Of a stretch of 64,000 bases of DNA, positions 63,704 through 64,000 are shown in pieces. Position 1 is the stretch's first letter; every line of letters starts with the position of its first letter. The stretch is taken from the NCBI GenBank assembly GCA_958510825.1, contig OY294047.1, forward strand, positions 52,435,365-52,499,364, given 5' to 3'. The notes below the pieces were generated by a model. It saw only the letters and a program-made list of their open reading frames with translations, searched no databases and was not told the DNA's origin. This stretch comes from Brachypterus glaber. Taxonomy: Eukaryota > Arthropoda > Insecta > Coleoptera > Kateretidae. A program made the translations under genes and the position numbers.

Positions 63704-64000
63704 TTTATTTTTTTAAGGTATATTTATTTTAAACCTTCCCGCTTGTAAACAATCTCGAAATTACCATAGCAACGTAAGATACGCATGCGTCGTAAGCGAA
63801 ATGACTAGGCCCAATTTACACAACCGTAAAACATTTACGTGCCATTAACGAGAACAAAAAAATTGTTTATTCCTCTAAATTATTAAAATAAAAGCGATTT
63901 TATAAGCAAATTTTGTTTCTACAGGAATACAAAAGTGTTTTAGCAACATCTTTATCAATTCTCTTTTTTTTACATTAAAACATCATAAAAACAAAGTAAG

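Overview
This window looks like a repeat-saturated intergenic stretch of an insect nuclear genome. It is AT-rich (roughly 70 percent A+T by eye) and carries no recognisable host gene, operon, rRNA, CRISPR array or prokaryotic signal. The coding remnants are all retroelement: non-LTR reverse transcriptase and RNase H fragments. The DNA-transposon ends (hAT-like, pogo-like, piggyBac-like, TA-duplicating MITEs) and tRNA-derived SINEs are typical of arthropods. A beetle or similar insect is plausible, but the order cannot be fixed from the sequence alone.

Layout. 0-9 kb: a TA-flanked element (family A1), hAT-like elements (EE; W with hAT-like V1 nested inside), a pogo-like element (FF), a 424-bp CACGGAAA-ended element (H2) nested in a Y element, and GC-tipped hairpins. 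9-16 kb: hairpin elements Q1, N1 and O, a 300-bp inverted repeat (NN), and a concentric block E1-C1-D1(palindrome)-C2-E2. O keeps a 42-codon open frame that may be the start of a lost recombinase gene. 16-26 kb: G1 with H1 inside, an inverted pair of hammerhead-ribozyme motifs beside a LINE fragment, element BB, hairpin elements P1, Q2 and R1, repeat GG1, and C3. 26-36 kb: C4, a tRNA-like sequence, U1/U2, the long palindrome D2, G2/G3, GG2, a SINE and a strong 91-nt hairpin. 36-44 kb: LINE fragments (one an uninterrupted 448-codon RT frame), hairpin elements Z, L, P2 and P3, a solo LTR, MITEs I and DD. 44-52 kb: V2 with H3 inside, B1 and B2 (B2 interrupted by A2), Y2, SINEs, R2. 52-64 kb: the second solo LTR, palindrome KK, R3/R4, a LINE RNase H remnant with a 15-bp target duplication, H4, G4 inserted at the edge of a Y hairpin, P4, N2 and a SINE.

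Nothing here works as a gene network. The content is a stratigraphy of nested transposition. Several insertions have an empty-site paralogue in the same window (A2 in B2; H1 in G1; H2 in Y1; H3 in V2; G4 at Y3), which fixes ends, target duplications and relative ages from sequence alone. The most unusual theme is a set of at least seven hairpin-end families (P, Q, O, N, L, S, Y, with R and Z similar). Each pairs a TIR-bounded body, usually starting near TATTTTTTC, with a one-sided palindrome of about 70-140 bp with a GC-rich tip, often GCGNAGC, and often edged by AATAGTATATTA. Alignments and homology statements are by eye; no search was run. Family letters are local labels.
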